Notes: a model not told the origin generated them from the sequence alone. A stretch of 64,000 nt of DNA from Isochrysis galbana (GCA_018136815.1 CM030932.1:4812407-4876406); one strand, 5' to 3'; positions 32,412 through 43,539 are shown, numbered from the stretch's first letter. Translations and numbers: made by a program.

Positions 32412-32951
32412 TTATCCCTCAACCACGGCTGGTCGACAGCGTGGTTGCTCGGGTGAATTCGTCGTCAAAGTAGTCGTCGTCTCTTCGGGTACTCCGACTG
32501 CCGCTATCGTGGCAGAGGGCCTAGAGGCGTCGTCCTCGTTGGTAGCGGTACAGGGTGATAGCTTGGGGCTAGTGTAGCCCAGTCCTCTCTTGTCGGTGGG
32601 GTGCCTCGGGTGGTCGGACATCTTTTCCCAATCTTTCTCGAGACGGGCTTGGGCTTCTGTCTTGGGTCTTCGAACTAATGAGGCTAGCTCTTCGGCGCGG
32701 ATGCCTTTGGCTTCCACGAACTCGATCGGCGCTCGGACGGCAGCGGCAAGGTCGGATTCCTCGTCGGCGCCTCGTCCGGCTAGAGCTTGCGCTCTTATTT
32801 CGTCAGCGGTTTCGAGCGTGACGTTGGACCATTTCTGGTCCCCGTTCACTCCGAATGATTGCCATTGTTGGCGCCGCTTCCGGAGAGTCGTCGGCGTCGT
32901 CGGACGCGCGGACGCGGCGAGCTCGCGCGTGCCGGAGGCGGGGCGGTCCAT
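32412..32951 (-). CDS. Uncharacterised charged ORF next to the methyltransferase-like frame
   Basis: 179 codons in a different frame from the overlapping methyltransferase-like ORF. Contains TLRKRRQQWQSFGVNGDQKW, TADEIRAQALAGRGADEE and EARLEKDWEKM-like helical charged sequence. The overlap with the end of 32803-33744 resembles the overlapping ORFs of retroelements, and the region may be one mobile element. No domain recognised. Confidence 0.35.
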   Translation of the reverse strand: MDRPASGTRELAASARPTTPTTLRKRRQQWQSFGVNGDQKWSNVTLETADEIRAQALAGRGADEESDLAAAVRAPIEFVEAKGIRAEELASLVRRPKTEAQARLEKDWEKMSDHPRHPTDKRGLGYTSPKLSPCTATNEDDASRPSATIAAVGVPEETTTTLTTNSPEQPRCRPAVVEG

Positions 32952-33725
32952 GGAGAGAATGGGTCGTGGAGAGTAGACTCGGAGGCGTAGAGTGGCGTGT
33001 CGTTGTCGTGGTTATCGTGGGTTTCTTTTTGGTCTTCGTGGTTGTCTGACTCGGGAGTAGCTGGACGCGAAACAACGGGGTCGGAAGAAACTTCACTAGT
33101 TTCCCCCCCCTCTCATAACGATGAAGAGCCGACCACGGCTCGTAGGCGGTAGCCTCGGTCGAGCTAAGTGAGGGCCGGTCCAATAGGCTGCGCCGCGCGC
33201 AAGCGAGTAGCTCTAACGCGGACAATTTCTTCGTCGATGTCTGGTTTCGCTGTTGGCTCAAATGTCGCAAAATGACAGGCATCCAATGGATCGCCATCGC
33301 TCCAGCTACACCGACGTAGGTGCGGCTGCGAAGAGCGCCACGGTGCGGTGAAGGAGAGAGGTTAGCCATGGCTGACTCACGGCCATCCACGACGCAGTTC
33401 GGCTTGAGGAGCGGTAGTCCTTTGGTGAGGTACAACCCGGTGGCTTTCTGGTGTCCAGTGCCGTGCTCCCAGGGTTGGACGACTTGGGTCGGGGTCAACC
33501 CCCCGACTAAACGGCTGGCTTCCGCATGCATCCGAGGGTTCTCGACCGCTACAAATGGAGCAGTGGCGGAGGCCATTGACTTGAAGACGCGGGCGGCCGA
33601 CTCAAGAGCGGCACGACGTCCAGGTTCTCGTGAGAGCCATTGGCTGCTGACGGCGGAGAGGTACGTGCAGGGCGGGTGGGCGATGACCAAGTCCCAACCT
33701 AGGTTTTGGTCCATTAGACGAGACC
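32803..33725 (-). pseudogene. Phage/retroelement-type DNA methyltransferase-like frame, 5' cut
   Basis: The minus frame reads GWDLVIAHPPCTYLSAVSSQW, then FVAVENPRMHAEA, then WEHGTGHQKATGLYL and LPLLKP. The I-A-H-P-P-C and E-N-P motifs and the KAT-L-x-L segment are typical of a DNA methyltransferase-like family found in phages, large viruses and some tyrosine-recombinase retroelements; PPC and ENx resemble cytosine-5 methylase motifs IV and VI. The SAM-binding N-terminus is missing: at about 33725 the sequence changes to a LINE tail in the opposite orientation. The C-terminal third is low complexity (Thr/Lys runs). I read this as a broken mobile-element gene. Confidence 0.55.
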
Positions 33726-34640
33726 GAAGTCGAGGACCTAACACGGGCCTTACGGGAAACGCAGAACAAGCGACGCCAACTCACGGGCCCCACCAACTGG
33801 GAGAAAAGACCCCCGTTACCCGCGAACACGTGGGCGCACCTGGCAAAACTATACACCTCCCCGATGGTAACGGCGCGCGATATACACCTACACTACAAAC
33901 ACATCACCCACAGGCGCGTGGGAACGTACAACAGATTCCCAGACAGAGACAGCACATGCCGTCTATGCGGAGTAGCCGACGAATCGTCAACCCATCTGGG
34001 AGAATGCCCGAAACTCGTCAGCATCTTCGAGACGCTCAACGCGGCGGCTCGATTCACGCCCGAACCGTACAGGAGCAGAGAAAAAACTATAACAGACAAC
34101 CTATTCATATACCCGGAGGGCAACGCCCCGAAAGCGATATACACCCTGTACACGCTAGCTTGGAGATACATTATAACGGATTTCTACAGAATCCACTACG
34201 ACGGCATCACATTCTCAAAAGAGTCGGTATTGATAAGAATACTAGAAAGATATACAATTCTGAGCAAAGAAAGCACTACTCTTTGCCTACACGACGGACT
34301 CGGCCAGGACCGCCCAAGCGGGAATGGGCAGGCAGCCGAAAAAAAGGATAGACGCAAACGACTTCTACCCCTTATACACGGTCGACGCCAACAAACGTCT
34401 AACACCCAGCACAGAACTTATCGCACTCGCCTCCAAGCTGGGGGCGGCCGACATCGTAGAGTGCTCCAGAGAACTAGACAATTGAACAATAAAACTCGGG
34501 AGAACCCAACTCGCGTAAGACGCGGATACACCGCAGCCAGACTTCAAGAAAACACCCAGCGCAACCTCCCCAGAGACTCCAAAGATAGCATCATATCCAA
34601 CAGGCCTGGCCCAAAGCCGCACTCCGAACCAGGCTCTTGG
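33725..34640 (+). pseudogene. LINE C-terminal fragment with zinc knuckle
   Basis: Reads GPTNWEKRPPLPANTWAHLA, then HITHRRVGTYNRF, CRLCGVADESSTHLGECP, then helical ALRxYTLAWRYIITDFYRIHY-like sequence. Paralogous to 42191-42814 minus (VTHRRLGTRNRF, CRLCGKHKENSTHLARCP, LIAWRYIISDFYKVEF), to 1-190 and to a piece at 37430-37600. The reverse-transcriptase domain is absent (5' truncation). A 3' UTR-like tail follows to about 34800, ending near CAGATG-T-run, matching tails at the other copies. It interrupts the methyltransferase-like frame. Confidence 0.65.
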
Positions 34641-34800
34641 TAGTGCACCAGAGTCGGACCCCGGAAACCGAAGACAAAGGAACGAAGGGGGGAAAGGGAG
34701 GAGGTGGAGAGAGGGGATGTAAGGGCGGTGTCGTGTCAGTGACAGGGTAACCTAGGACTAGTAGGCGTGTAGCCCGGAATCTTCAGATGTTTTTTTTACA
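34610..34800 (+). repeat. LINE 3' tail
   Basis: CTCCGAACCAGGCTCTTGG, GGAAACCGAAGACAAAGGAACG, AGTAGGCGTGTAGCCCGGAATCTTCAGATG then a T-run. The same blocks recur at 3870-4060, 41755-41875, 42885-42975 and, reversed, at 4215-4330, about 36960-37015 and 58960-59150. Confidence 0.7.
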
Positions 34801-35604
34801 CTACTTACACCCCAATCACAGCAAACCACAGCAAGCCACGCTACTAATTCTGGCTCCGCTGCCGTCGAAGGGCTACGGTCCCTCGCCCTTACACTTCGCA
34901 CACTGAGGTTAACGTCTCACAGCAAGAAAACTCTGACGGTGACGGAATAACTGTGTCCTTTGTTTTTGTTTACTGCTTGCCGGCCCTCAAAAATTTTTTT
35001 TGCTATTTGCGAGGCAAGCGGCGGCAGGAGGGCAGGGGGGGGGGGTGGAAGAGGCGCCGCGAACCTCACCTGCATTGCATCAGGCTTTCTGCCCAGGAAC
35101 AGCCGCGACAATACAACCCTCGCCAGCTTACTGACCCTACCGCGAGTCGGGAAAGAGAAATCCATCGGACGGCTCGCCTTTCCCTCGAGAAAAGTGGCCC
35201 GACCTCGCGAGTTGGAGTTGGGCGATCCGAGAAATGTGCAAAAATCGGAGATGAGGACAAGAAATCATCCTACCTCCGCCGCGAGCTTGCCCACTGGACG
35301 CCGTCGATTTCAAGAAGGATGGTTTTCGTTTTCGCTCAGTGACGAGGAATGCCGAGGTCAAGGAGCAGAATCTGCCGGATCTTTGAAGATGGCGCCGAGA
35401 TCTCGCCTTGACATTAATGGGAGGGGAAGGGAAATTCCACTCGCCGCGAGCCGCCGTCAAGCGGTGGCACCCGCGCCTGCACCTTCGCCGGCTGCGCTGC
35501 ACCCTCCTCCCCCCCCACCCCCCCGACTTCCCTCGCCTCTGCCCCTGCAGCGCAGACAAGCAGAGCTGGGAAGCAAACTCTTCTCGCGTCCGGATCAGCA
35601 AGCG

Positions 35605-36678
35605 ATGGCGTGGTATGAGTACGTCAACACGGCAGAGCTGCCCGCAAACGCATCATGGTACGAGATCCGCACCTCGATAGATGACAAAGAAGCAAGGCAA
35701 TATATCTGGACGGTGTGGAGCGTCCTCTCCGCTGTCGCCATGTGCATGATCTTCATTTTCCAAGTGGCCATCTTGTCCTCTCGCAAAGCACGCGTGCAGC
35801 CGTTCAACTTCCTCGTCGTTGCACTCACTCTTCCCGATCTGCTCTCCAACACCGTGATGTTCGTAACCAGCTTGGAAAGTGCAATTTATGGAGATTTCAT
35901 TAGCGAGGCGTTTTGCGTGCTACAGTCAGTGAGCAGCACCTTCGTTACGACATCGATGTTATACATTGAGGCGCTCATCTTCCATGAGGTTTTCAAACTG
36001 CTTTCTGCGGCTAGGCGGCTGGAACCGTACTTGCCGCCCTCACGCTTCGGTCTGATTCTTCGGTGTGCCTCTGTCTACGTGTGGTCTATGATCATCGCCA
36101 CTTTGCAACTTTGGGACGCAATGCCCCAGGCTCCCATACTACTTCGGGGCCTTATGTGCATGCCGTTGCAGAGGTCCCCATCGTCGTTCATATTCAACTG
36201 GGTCGTCTTTGTACCTCTAATGGCTGGTTTACCGATCGGCTTCACGTTTGGGGTAGCCTTTCTTGGTTGGAAGCAGGGCCTTCTAGCATTCGGCGCCCAA
36301 CTCAGATCCCTGTCTTTGTTGAAAAGCGGTGATCAAGAGCTGATACGAATACGGCGTGACAGAATAAGACGGGCAAGAACTTTGACTGCCTATGTTGCTC
36401 GGATATTTCTCTCTATCGTGCTCTTGTTTCCCATCATGGCAGGTGCCTATGTGTCCTCCCGCACGCGACCAACATCACCGCTTGTAGCGGGTGTTATTTG
36501 CTTGGTTCTTCGATCCCTCCTTTCGCTTATGATGTGTCTGACCAAGCCAGATGTCCGTGAGGCAGTTTGCGAGTTGATCTGCTGCTCGAGGAGCCTCAGT
36601 GCCCAACGTGTCGTTCCGTGTCGCAAGGCGAGGGACATCGAGGCTTCACAAGATTCCGGACAAGGAGACGTGCATTAA
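35605..36678 (+). CDS. Seven-transmembrane receptor-like protein (GPCR-like)
   Basis: 357 residues, no intron. Seven hydrophobic helices at about 34-57, 68-91, 103-128, 147-168, 193-220, 262-285 and 292-312, an extracellular-type N-terminus with NAS glycosylation sequon (about 15), and after helix 7 an amphipathic stretch PDVREAVCELICC with a palmitoylation-type Cys pair, like helix 8 of rhodopsin-fold receptors. Helix 2 has LTLPDLL, reminiscent of the class A L-x-x-x-D; helix 3 starts with Cys. DRY and NPxxY are not present in canonical form, so it may belong to a divergent cAMP/secretin-like or algal-specific receptor group. Ligand unknown. The ORF is open upstream to 34960 but that part is low complexity; the ATG at 35605 directly precedes the receptor-like sequence. 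Confidence 0.65.
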   Translation: MAWYEYVNTAELPANASWYEIRTSIDDKEARQYIWTVWSVLSAVAMCMIFIFQVAILSSRKARVQPFNFLVVALTLPDLLSNTVMFVTSLESAIYGDFISEAFCVLQSVSSTFVTTSMLYIEALIFHEVFKLLSAARRLEPYLPPSRFGLILRCASVYVWSMIIATLQLWDAMPQAPILLRGLMCMPLQRSPSSFIFNWVVFVPLMAGLPIGFTFGVAFLGWKQGLLAFGAQLRSLSLLKSGDQELIRIRRDRIRRARTLTAYVARIFLSIVLLFPIMAGAYVSSRTRPTSPLVAGVICLVLRSLLSLMMCLTKPDVREAVCELICCSRSLSAQRVVPCRKARDIEASQDSGQGDVH

Positions 36679-37429
36679 GGGCTCTTGTGAGTCTTGCGAT
36701 GTCGGCAGGTGTGTCGGTAACGAAAGCACAAAAAGTTATGAGGAACGCAAAGTAGATGAGTGAACGCAGAGGTGGCGCAAAGGGATGAGGTATAGCTTGA
36801 TACTGGGCTGTATTTGTCTGGTGTTTTGTGTGGGCAAGGGCAAGCAATAGGGCACACACCCAACTCTAGGGGAGCGTAATTGCCAAGAAAGTATTGAGGA
36901 TAGAGCGCGCCCAAAGCTCAATCGATCAAAGCGTTCCCAACTCATAGCAGCTCATCAGTAAAAAAAACATCTGAAGATTCCGGGCTACACACCTACTATT
37001 GACGGGATCTCCCTTTTCTACCAAACCGCCAGAGGCTCCCAGAGGCTGCAACCTAAGGTTTGGTCATTTTTTTACAAATGCCCCCGTGAAATGGATATAA
37101 AAAATTAAGAAAATACACCCCCCCCCCTCCACCCCCTCCACCCCCCTCCACCCCCCCCCCCTCCGTACCCCGCCCCCTCCCTTCTCTTCTTCGCCTCTCT
37201 CCTCTCGCGCCCATGTCCCTCCTCCGTCCAATGGAGAGTGCACCTCGCCGGAGCTCGAGGCGGAGTGCGCACTTGCGCTCGCGCGCATGCACCAGGGCCC
37301 CTGGTGCGCACTCCGATAATAGGCAAACAAACAACCGCCCCGGCAGACCTAGATAAATACCCTCCGACCAGATGGGGTGAAGGATACAAAGGCAACAGGC
37401 CGACGGACTTTCCGCTCCCAGAAGAGTAT

Positions 37430-37650
37430 TCTATAGATCGAAAGACGCCACTAGACAAAACACAAGTGAGCCACATAACTGCCGCCCTCCAAAAGCTATA
37501 ATCCAAACCACGCCAACAAAACGGCCCCGCTAGATGGGGCGAAAGACTACCGGTCGACTCGGACACATGGAAACACATGGCCCGTATATACATGTATACA
37601 CCTCCTCGCTAATCACATCCAGAGAGAAAAGAAACATCTGAAGACTCAGG
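37430..37650 (+). pseudogene. LINE C-terminal fragment and tail
   Basis: NGPARWGERLPVDSDTWKHMARIYMYTPPR-type reading (37518-37610) matches the TNWEKRPPLPANTWAHLAKLYTSP start of the 33725 copy. It is followed within 20 bp by AACATCTGAAGACTCAGGCC, the beginning of a tail. Very short, decayed. Confidence 0.5.
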
Positions 37651-37659
37651 CCACTACCG

Positions 37660-39010
37660 CTAGCTATAAAGACCACGCACTCACGGTACCGACTCACGCC
37701 ATCGCCTATACCCTAGATCACTCACTCCCTTTACACTACCCCCTTCATTCCTTTGTCTTTGGTATCGGGGGGGGGGGGGGGCGTGCACTACGACGGGCCA
37801 AGCGCAAGGGCAAGGGGCTGGCTGGGCGCAGACCTGTTCCTGGGTGTTCTTGTGGCAGACAAACGTAAATCGCCTTCTGAACTTTCTTATATTGTCCCCG
37901 GGGGGTCTCGGCCCCCGCACTTCGGCCTTTCTTCGTCCGCTGCCGCACTTTCGCGGTGTTTGCTTGCCGCGCGGAGTGTCCTCCCGTTGATATATACCAC
38001 CGTAAACAGGCGGTTCTCTTACCTATTCTCGAGCCGGATCGTGTCGTTTTTTTGTCGTTCTTTTCCCGTCGTTCTCTTCGTTCTCCTACGGGCGTGTGCT
38101 GCATGGCGCGCGCCATGGCCCCCTTCCGGGGGGCCCCGACCCCCGTGGCCGAGATTGCTTCCTCTACTCGGTAGGGACCGGAGTAGGGAAGGAAATCTGC
38201 GGAAGGGGGAGGGAACTGCAGAAGGGGGAGGGAACTGCAGAAGGGGAGGGAACTGCAGAAGGGGGGGGCCAGTTCTGTTACCTGCATCTCTTACCTTAAA
38301 CGCGTGGACAATTACCGTAACGGTAAAAATAAAACTCAAATCTTCGAATTTCGAGACGAAAATCGGCGAACCAGGACTGGAGCCCAAGGAGAATCCGAAT
38401 CTGCACGCCTTGCGCGACCACGGCGAACATAGAAGACGGTAGCGATGAAGGCACGTACCCATGCCGAAATATTCATGCCAGGGGGCCTGAATACAACAAA
38501 TTTAGGTGCCCGACCCCGACCCTCAAATTTTGACAACAAAAAATTTGGGGGTTGGGGGGGGGTTAGAAACATAACTTACGGGCTTGCCAAGTGGCCCCCC
38601 TGGAGGTTTTTATTGGGCATCGCGCCACGGTCCAAAAATTTTAACCCAGCCCTTACTAATGGTTATAAAGCCCCTGTTTGACCGCCCTATGCATGAGTCA
38701 TGAATCATGGACTCAGACCCACAATCACAATCAGCACACTAGGAACACTCATCTACACACGGCAATTCGCAATTCACTAACCAAACAAGAAGGCAACATC
38801 TGGATTCTGGACAGGGAGACGGTCCGGGAGTTCGAACCCCTCCGCAATAATAAATGGTAGTAGTAAATGGGACGGTCCACTTCCACTTGCTTGCGATGGG
38901 ACGCGACCTTCTAAGCTCTAATCTCTCTCATCTCCAGTAGTAACATTAAAAGCGTCCCTCACTCGCTCTCTCTCCATATCTCGGCTCATCGCTTTCCTCC
39001 GCTCGCGCCG
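37660..39010. repeat. Intergenic repeats and poor-complexity DNA
   Basis: Contains a G-run (37769-37780) opening a GTGCACTACGACGGGCCAAGC block similar to 43265-43320, a GTTCTTTTCCCGTCGTTCTC segment that is an inverted copy of about 32150-32215, and three copies of GGAACTGCAGAAGGGG (38208-38265). An isolated GTTCGAACCCC near 38831 resembles a tRNA B box but no tRNA fold is supported. No gene. Confidence 0.4.
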
Positions 39011-39736
39011 ATGGTTGCTACGAGGATGGTACTCGGCCTCGGCCTACTCGCCGCGGGGAGCGAGGCGCTGACGCTCGGGCATGTCGGCGTGCAGTCGCGC
39101 GCCCCGCTCGCCGCTGCCTCCGACTGCCGCATGATGTTCGGCGGAGGCAAGCAGGACGGGGAGGGAGGCGGCTTCATGGAGCAGATGAAGGCGGCCAAGG
39201 AGATGTTCAACCCAGAGAACATGAAGAAGTACGCGGCGCTCGGAGAGAAGATCCAGAACCTGCAGGCGGAGCTCGCGCAGACGGAGGTCGAGGTTTCCAC
39301 AAACGAGGGCGGCATCGTCGTGAAAACCTCTGCCATGCAGGTGGGCGGGGCTGCATGAGTGTGAGGAGGGCCCTCTTCTCACTATTCTTCCTGAGCGAGC
39401 CGGTCCACAGCGCGTGAGCTACATGGCACAACCTGTGCTTGCGTTCAGGTGCCGATCAGCGTCGATGTCAGTGATGAGATGGTCGCGAAGGGCGCAGAGA
39501 CTGTATCCGCCGAGGTGGCCAACGCTCTCAAGCAGGTGAATGCTCATGCCCATGTGTCGTATGCGGTCAGAGAGGCCTCATTAACATGGCTTGAAGCCGG
39601 TAATACTGCCACTTACAGCTCTCACCATTGTGTCTTGCAGGCGCACGCCAAGTCGGGCATGTATATGAACCAGCGGATGGCTGAGCTCTACCAAGAAATG
39701 GGCCTTGCGGCTCCACCGCAGGGCGGCGCCAAGTAA
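39011..39736 (+). CDS. YbaB/EbfC-family nucleoid-associated protein, likely plastid, three exons
   Basis: Exons 39011-39340, 39449-39535, 39641-39736 (introns 108 and 105 bp, phase 0, GT-AG), about 170 residues. After a hydrophobic leader (MVATRMVLGLGLLAAGSEAL) and a Ser/Ala/Arg-rich stretch, the mature part starts near MMFGGGKQ and has GGGFMEQMKAAKEM, a helix (YAALGEKIQNLQAELAQTEVE), then the beta segment GGIVVKTSAMQVPISVDVSDE and a C-terminal helix. This is the YbaB fold, which forms DNA-binding dimers on nucleoids. A signal peptide followed by a transit-peptide-like region fits import into a secondary plastid; that is inference. Because both introns are multiples of three and the first contains no immediate stop, retention would extend the frame for a few codons only. 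Confidence 0.8.
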
Positions 39737-40354
39737 GAAACAGGAGCGCATGTTGTGTGAGGGGCTGTGCTAAGCACAGGGCAGCTGGGTCAAGTCTGAG
39801 AGCATGTACGCTCTTGATGAAGTCCAGGATGGTTGGGACGTAATGCTAGACCCTCGCCCATTCCGGCACTGTGTGGTCTTCTTTCCTATTGGCTCGAAAC
39901 ATCGCATCATTGGAGACGAGCATGCATGTTGGTACAGTCTTCGCCACAACGCGCCCGTGGGACACTTTGCCCCATACAGTCTAATTTGTCTCTGATCGCA
40001 CATCCATATGCACGTGCGCTCTTCTCTGAAAATGTATGTCTGACGTCATAGAGATTGTTCCGGCTACTAGCTTGCTTTCTCTGAGTTCTCTAAGTTTTGG
40101 GAGCACAAAGGAGATACATAAGAAAAGTTTACAAATTATCAGGTCGCGATGCGGCAAGGGGGCAGGGCTTGTTGTGGTTGTGGGCAAGGGGAAAGCTCAC
40201 ACGGACGGCCGCCGTCCTCGAAGCGGGGGGAGATCGCATTCGCCTTCTCTCTTCCCTTGTCCAGAATAAAAATTTCTTGAAGGTGTCCGCTACGCTACTT
40301 GTGACTTACACGCAGTATTACACCACTCCGGTATCGCGCTCGCCATCGCCTAAA
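39737..40354. other. Intergenic, no gene seen
   Basis: Short overlapping frames; from about 40140 repeat-like. The right edge, CCTTTTAATATTCTTACCGC at 40358, is the inverted tail motif shared by the retroelement-like repeats. Confidence 0.4.
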
Positions 40355-41083
40355 AAACCTTTTAATATTCTTACCGCAACTAACTTTATAGTTGGTTGCC
40401 ATGGAGCGCGCCGCCGCTCCCCACCTCTCCTTCGGGTCCCCCGCCGCGGGAGCCCCCCCAGTACCCATGGAGCTGTCGCTGGCGAAGCGACCGCGTCCGC
40501 CCGCAGAGGCCGAGCAGGTGAGCGCGACCCTGGTCGCGCCGCACGGCCCGTGGCCCCGGCCACACCAAGGAAGGCAGCCATGCTGGCCCACCCCATGGTG
40601 GGTCACAGGCTGTGACAAGCATCACACCAACACCAGACCAGGAGAGACACTCACCCATCAGGCATGCCTTATGGCAGAGGCCTCTCTCACCCTGGTGACG
40701 GCCGCGCTGCCTCGGCGGCGCGGCCCGAGACCGGGTGGCCCTTATGGGCACAACTACAACACCACCAGCAAAGCGCACATGGACACTGGCCCACCAACAA
40801 CACAGCACAAGACCTTGCAAATGAGAGACTGCTTGGATGCGCCTTGGGGCGCACGCTACACCGCGCCATGCCAACTACCCACACAGACCCAACCACAGCC
40901 TCACCACCCCCGACCGCCCCTGCCACTCAGGAGCCGCCCTCAGATGAGGAGCAAGGCGCCATGGAGTCGGATGCAACCTTCGAATTGTCCTTCCACCAAG
41001 AGGGCGATTACACCTTCCTGGACGCCACGGTCTACGCCGCAATTGTAGACAGGGTGTATGGGTTCACGTTTACCCGGTGTTGA
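40355..41083. repeat. Interspersed repeat R40 (pair with 59262-59910)
   Basis: From AACTAACTTTATAGTTGGTTGCCATGGAGCG on, this region and 59262-59910 align over about 600 bp (ATGGAGCTGTCGCTGGCGAAGC, CATCAGGCATGCCTTATGGC, GGCCCGAGACCGGGTGG, TTGTCCTTCCACCAAGAGGG). Both keep readable frames with MELSLAKRPRPPAEAEQV and ELSFHQEGDYTFLD, but internal indels change the frame between copies, so a functional protein is doubtful. The left edge carries the shared retroelement tail. Confidence 0.65.
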
Positions 41084-41754
41084 CCCACTTTGCGTTAACA
41101 CCTCCATTGGCTAGGTGTGGCACATGCGTTAACACCTCAATCTGCAAGTGTTGGTACCAGCAGCGGGTTAACACCACACTGCCGGTGCTGTGTACTACTG
41201 TGCACCCACGCACCCACCACGCACTCACGCACCCACTGAATGCTACGTGCCGCGCGTGCGCGCGCACGAGGAGCTGCACGGTCAAGTGGCAAGTGGGGAG
41301 TTGCTCTTCGGCACGGGCACCAGGGCACCATCCATGGCCGACTTGGAGCTTGCGCGGCTGCACCTGCTGCTGCGCGCGCTGCGCTGCTGCCGCTACACGG
41401 GCGGCGCGCCGGCGCGCCCGCGCACGATGGGACCGTGCTACTCCTTGTACACGCGTGGGCCGCCTACTGCGTGGGGAGGCAGCGGCGGCGGTCGGAGGTG
41501 CGCCGGCGGTGCCCGCCGCCGCCTTCGCGGCCGCGGACCGGCTGCTCGCCGCACTAGCTGCGCGCGACCGACCGGCCGACGCTCATGTTGCGCGCTGCGC
41601 GTCGCCTGCGCGTTCCACCTGCGCGGCGCCGCGCCACTTCAGATGGCCGTAAGCAACGACCAAAGGGAACACCCAAAAACCACGCAAGACATAAGAAACC
41701 CATACAACCGCCGCGAACCTGAATAGGCGCGATCTCCAAGAGCGACGTTTCAAA
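41084..41754. other. GC-rich region with tandem cysteine-rich noise, no firm gene
   Basis: Contains GTTAACACC three times (41094, 41130, 41167) spaced about 36 bp, then a very GC-rich stretch open in several frames. No recognisable domain. Confidence 0.3.
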
Positions 41755-42190
41755 AGGCCTGCCCGGCCCCCACGCTCCGAACCAGGCCCTAGGTAGTGTA
41801 CCAGGGCCGGACCCCGGAAACCGAAGAAAAAGGAACGAAGGGGGGCAGGGAAAGAGCTGGGGGAAGGGAAGATAAAAAAAAACTTCTTAATAATCTCGCC
41901 GCGCGCGCCACCCTGCACAGTATCTTCGCAGCCACGCCCGCTTCCCTTCCCTCCCCCTCCACCTGCCTTGCGGCTCGTCCCCTCGTGCTCTACCTAGGGG
42001 CTGGGTGTAGTGGGTTTCCAGTGGCAGACGGTGTGTACCGATTCTCGACGGCCTGGTTCTCACCTTCCTCCTGTGCCATCGGGCTACCGGTTGATGTGTG
42101 TTTGTTCCTTGTGCTGGGTGTCAGGCAACTGTGGTCAATGTGACTAAGGTCTGTTGTCGGTTGGTCGGCTCGCGGCTAGGGGTCGCTTGG

Positions 42191-42814
42191 TTAGGCAAGA
42201 CGCTCTGCTATGTTGAGGGCTTTCGCTACCAGAGATAGATTCGTGTTCATGACTAGGGCGCCTTTGTTGTTAGTTGAAAAGACAGGGGCGCTGAGGTCGT
42301 GTGGGGATTTGATTTTCGGCTTCCTTCCCTGGGTGGCCTTGCGCGTGCGTGCGGTTGAGAAATCGTCCGGAGGTTCTCGACCTCTAACGAGGACCGTGAA
42401 CCTGCTTAGAACTCTCTCGATAACCGGCACGTGGTGGAAGGTGTGGTTTTCAAATTCCACCTTGTAGAAGTCACTAATGATGTATCTCCATGCTATTAGG
42501 TAGAGGGCTTTGAGGCTATCCGGCGTCGGGGAGTTCGGGTACGCAAATAGTCTGTCTTTGAGTTTTTGAGTCGTCGATCTGTCTTTCGCCGGGGTGTATC
42601 CCGCTACGGCTTCTATGGTTTGAAATATCGGGAGCGTGGACGGGCATCTAGCTAGGTGCGTCGAGTTCTCTTTGTGTTTCCCGCAGAGCCTACACTTTGT
42701 GGTGATCGCCGCTGTGAAACGGTTGCGCGTACCCAGCCTCCTATGTGTAACGTGTTTAAAATGTAGGTGTTTGTCTGTGTGTTTTAACAGGGGGTGAGTG
42801 TAGAGTTTCGCCAC
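42191..42814 (-). pseudogene. LINE C-terminal fragment with zinc knuckle, minus copy
   Basis: 207 codons: LKHTDKHLHFKHVTHRRLGT, CRLCGKHKENSTHLARCP, LKALYLIAWRYIISDFYKVE. Best preserved copy of the family also at 1-190, 33725-34640 and 37430-37600. The upstream part (42815-42900) still reads AWARKIDLTHDEWKHVAKLYTHP-like sequence, then stops; the reverse transcriptase is missing. Confidence 0.7.
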
Positions 42815-42999
42815 GTGCTTCCATTCGTCGTGCGTCAGGTCTATCTTGCGGGCCCACGCTTCCCGCGCTGACTGAGGTTTGCTGCGGGGGGGGAGGGAAG
42901 ATAAGGGCGTTGGTAATAGTAAAGGGAAAACTAGTCCGCAGTAGGTGTGTAGCCCAGATTCTTCCGATGTTTTTTTTTAGATAGCCAGGCGGAAGGTAG

Positions 43000-43539
43000 C
43001 GGCGAGCACTCCGGCCGGCACTCCGAGAGACGCGCGCTCAACCAAGGCTCAAGGAAGGCCCAATCAATGGCCGAAACGATGCGAGCGCAGAAGCAGAAGG
43101 AGGAGGAGGCCGCACGAAAGGCTGCTGAAAAAAGAACTCTTGAAGATACCTACAAGTACTACTCACTCGCCCTTCCTCCGGCCTCCGGGCACCCATAGAC
43201 TACGCCCTTGCCCCACGAAGCACTCCCCTTTCCGCTTCCCCCCCTAAGTCCTTTTGCTTCAGTATCGGGGGGTCGGCCCATGTGCACTACGCTGGGCCTT
43301 GCGTGGGGGGAGGGCTGGGACGGAGGAAGCGGTCTTTGTGGCATTTGAGCTCCGAGATCCACCTATTCCTGTTGACCCTGTGGCTGGCGGTCTCTTGGCT
43401 CCAGCAGTCAGTGGTGAAGAGCGAAGAGGCGTTGGCTATTAAGTCCCAAGGCATGGCGGATTCAGTAGAGGTTCCGGTTGGTACGGGGTAAACAGATCTC
43501 AATCACAGATTAGGCCATTTCTCAGATGAAACCAAACCC
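43000..43539. other. Intergenic; short Lys/Glu-rich frame and repeat
   Basis: 43067-43165 reads MAETMRAQKQKEEEAARKAAE, a lone charged helix too short to call. 43265-43320 shares GTGCACTACG-x-TGGGCC with 37787. Nothing else seen. Confidence 0.35.

Noticed and set aside
34960-35604. N-terminal extension of the seven-helix protein from the upstream open frame
   Set aside because: The extension is Arg/Pro-rich low complexity with competing frames; the receptor-like sequence starts at the ATG at 35605.
38700-38850. tRNA gene or tRNA-derived SINE suggested by GTTCGAACCCC at about 38831
   Set aside because: No A box at the right distance and no acceptor or anticodon stem could be paired; the T-arm pairing is offset.
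40392-41083. Protein gene with MELSLAKRPRPPAEAEQV
   Set aside because: Conservation with the second copy is at the DNA level including indels that break frame, as expected for a repeat and not a protein.
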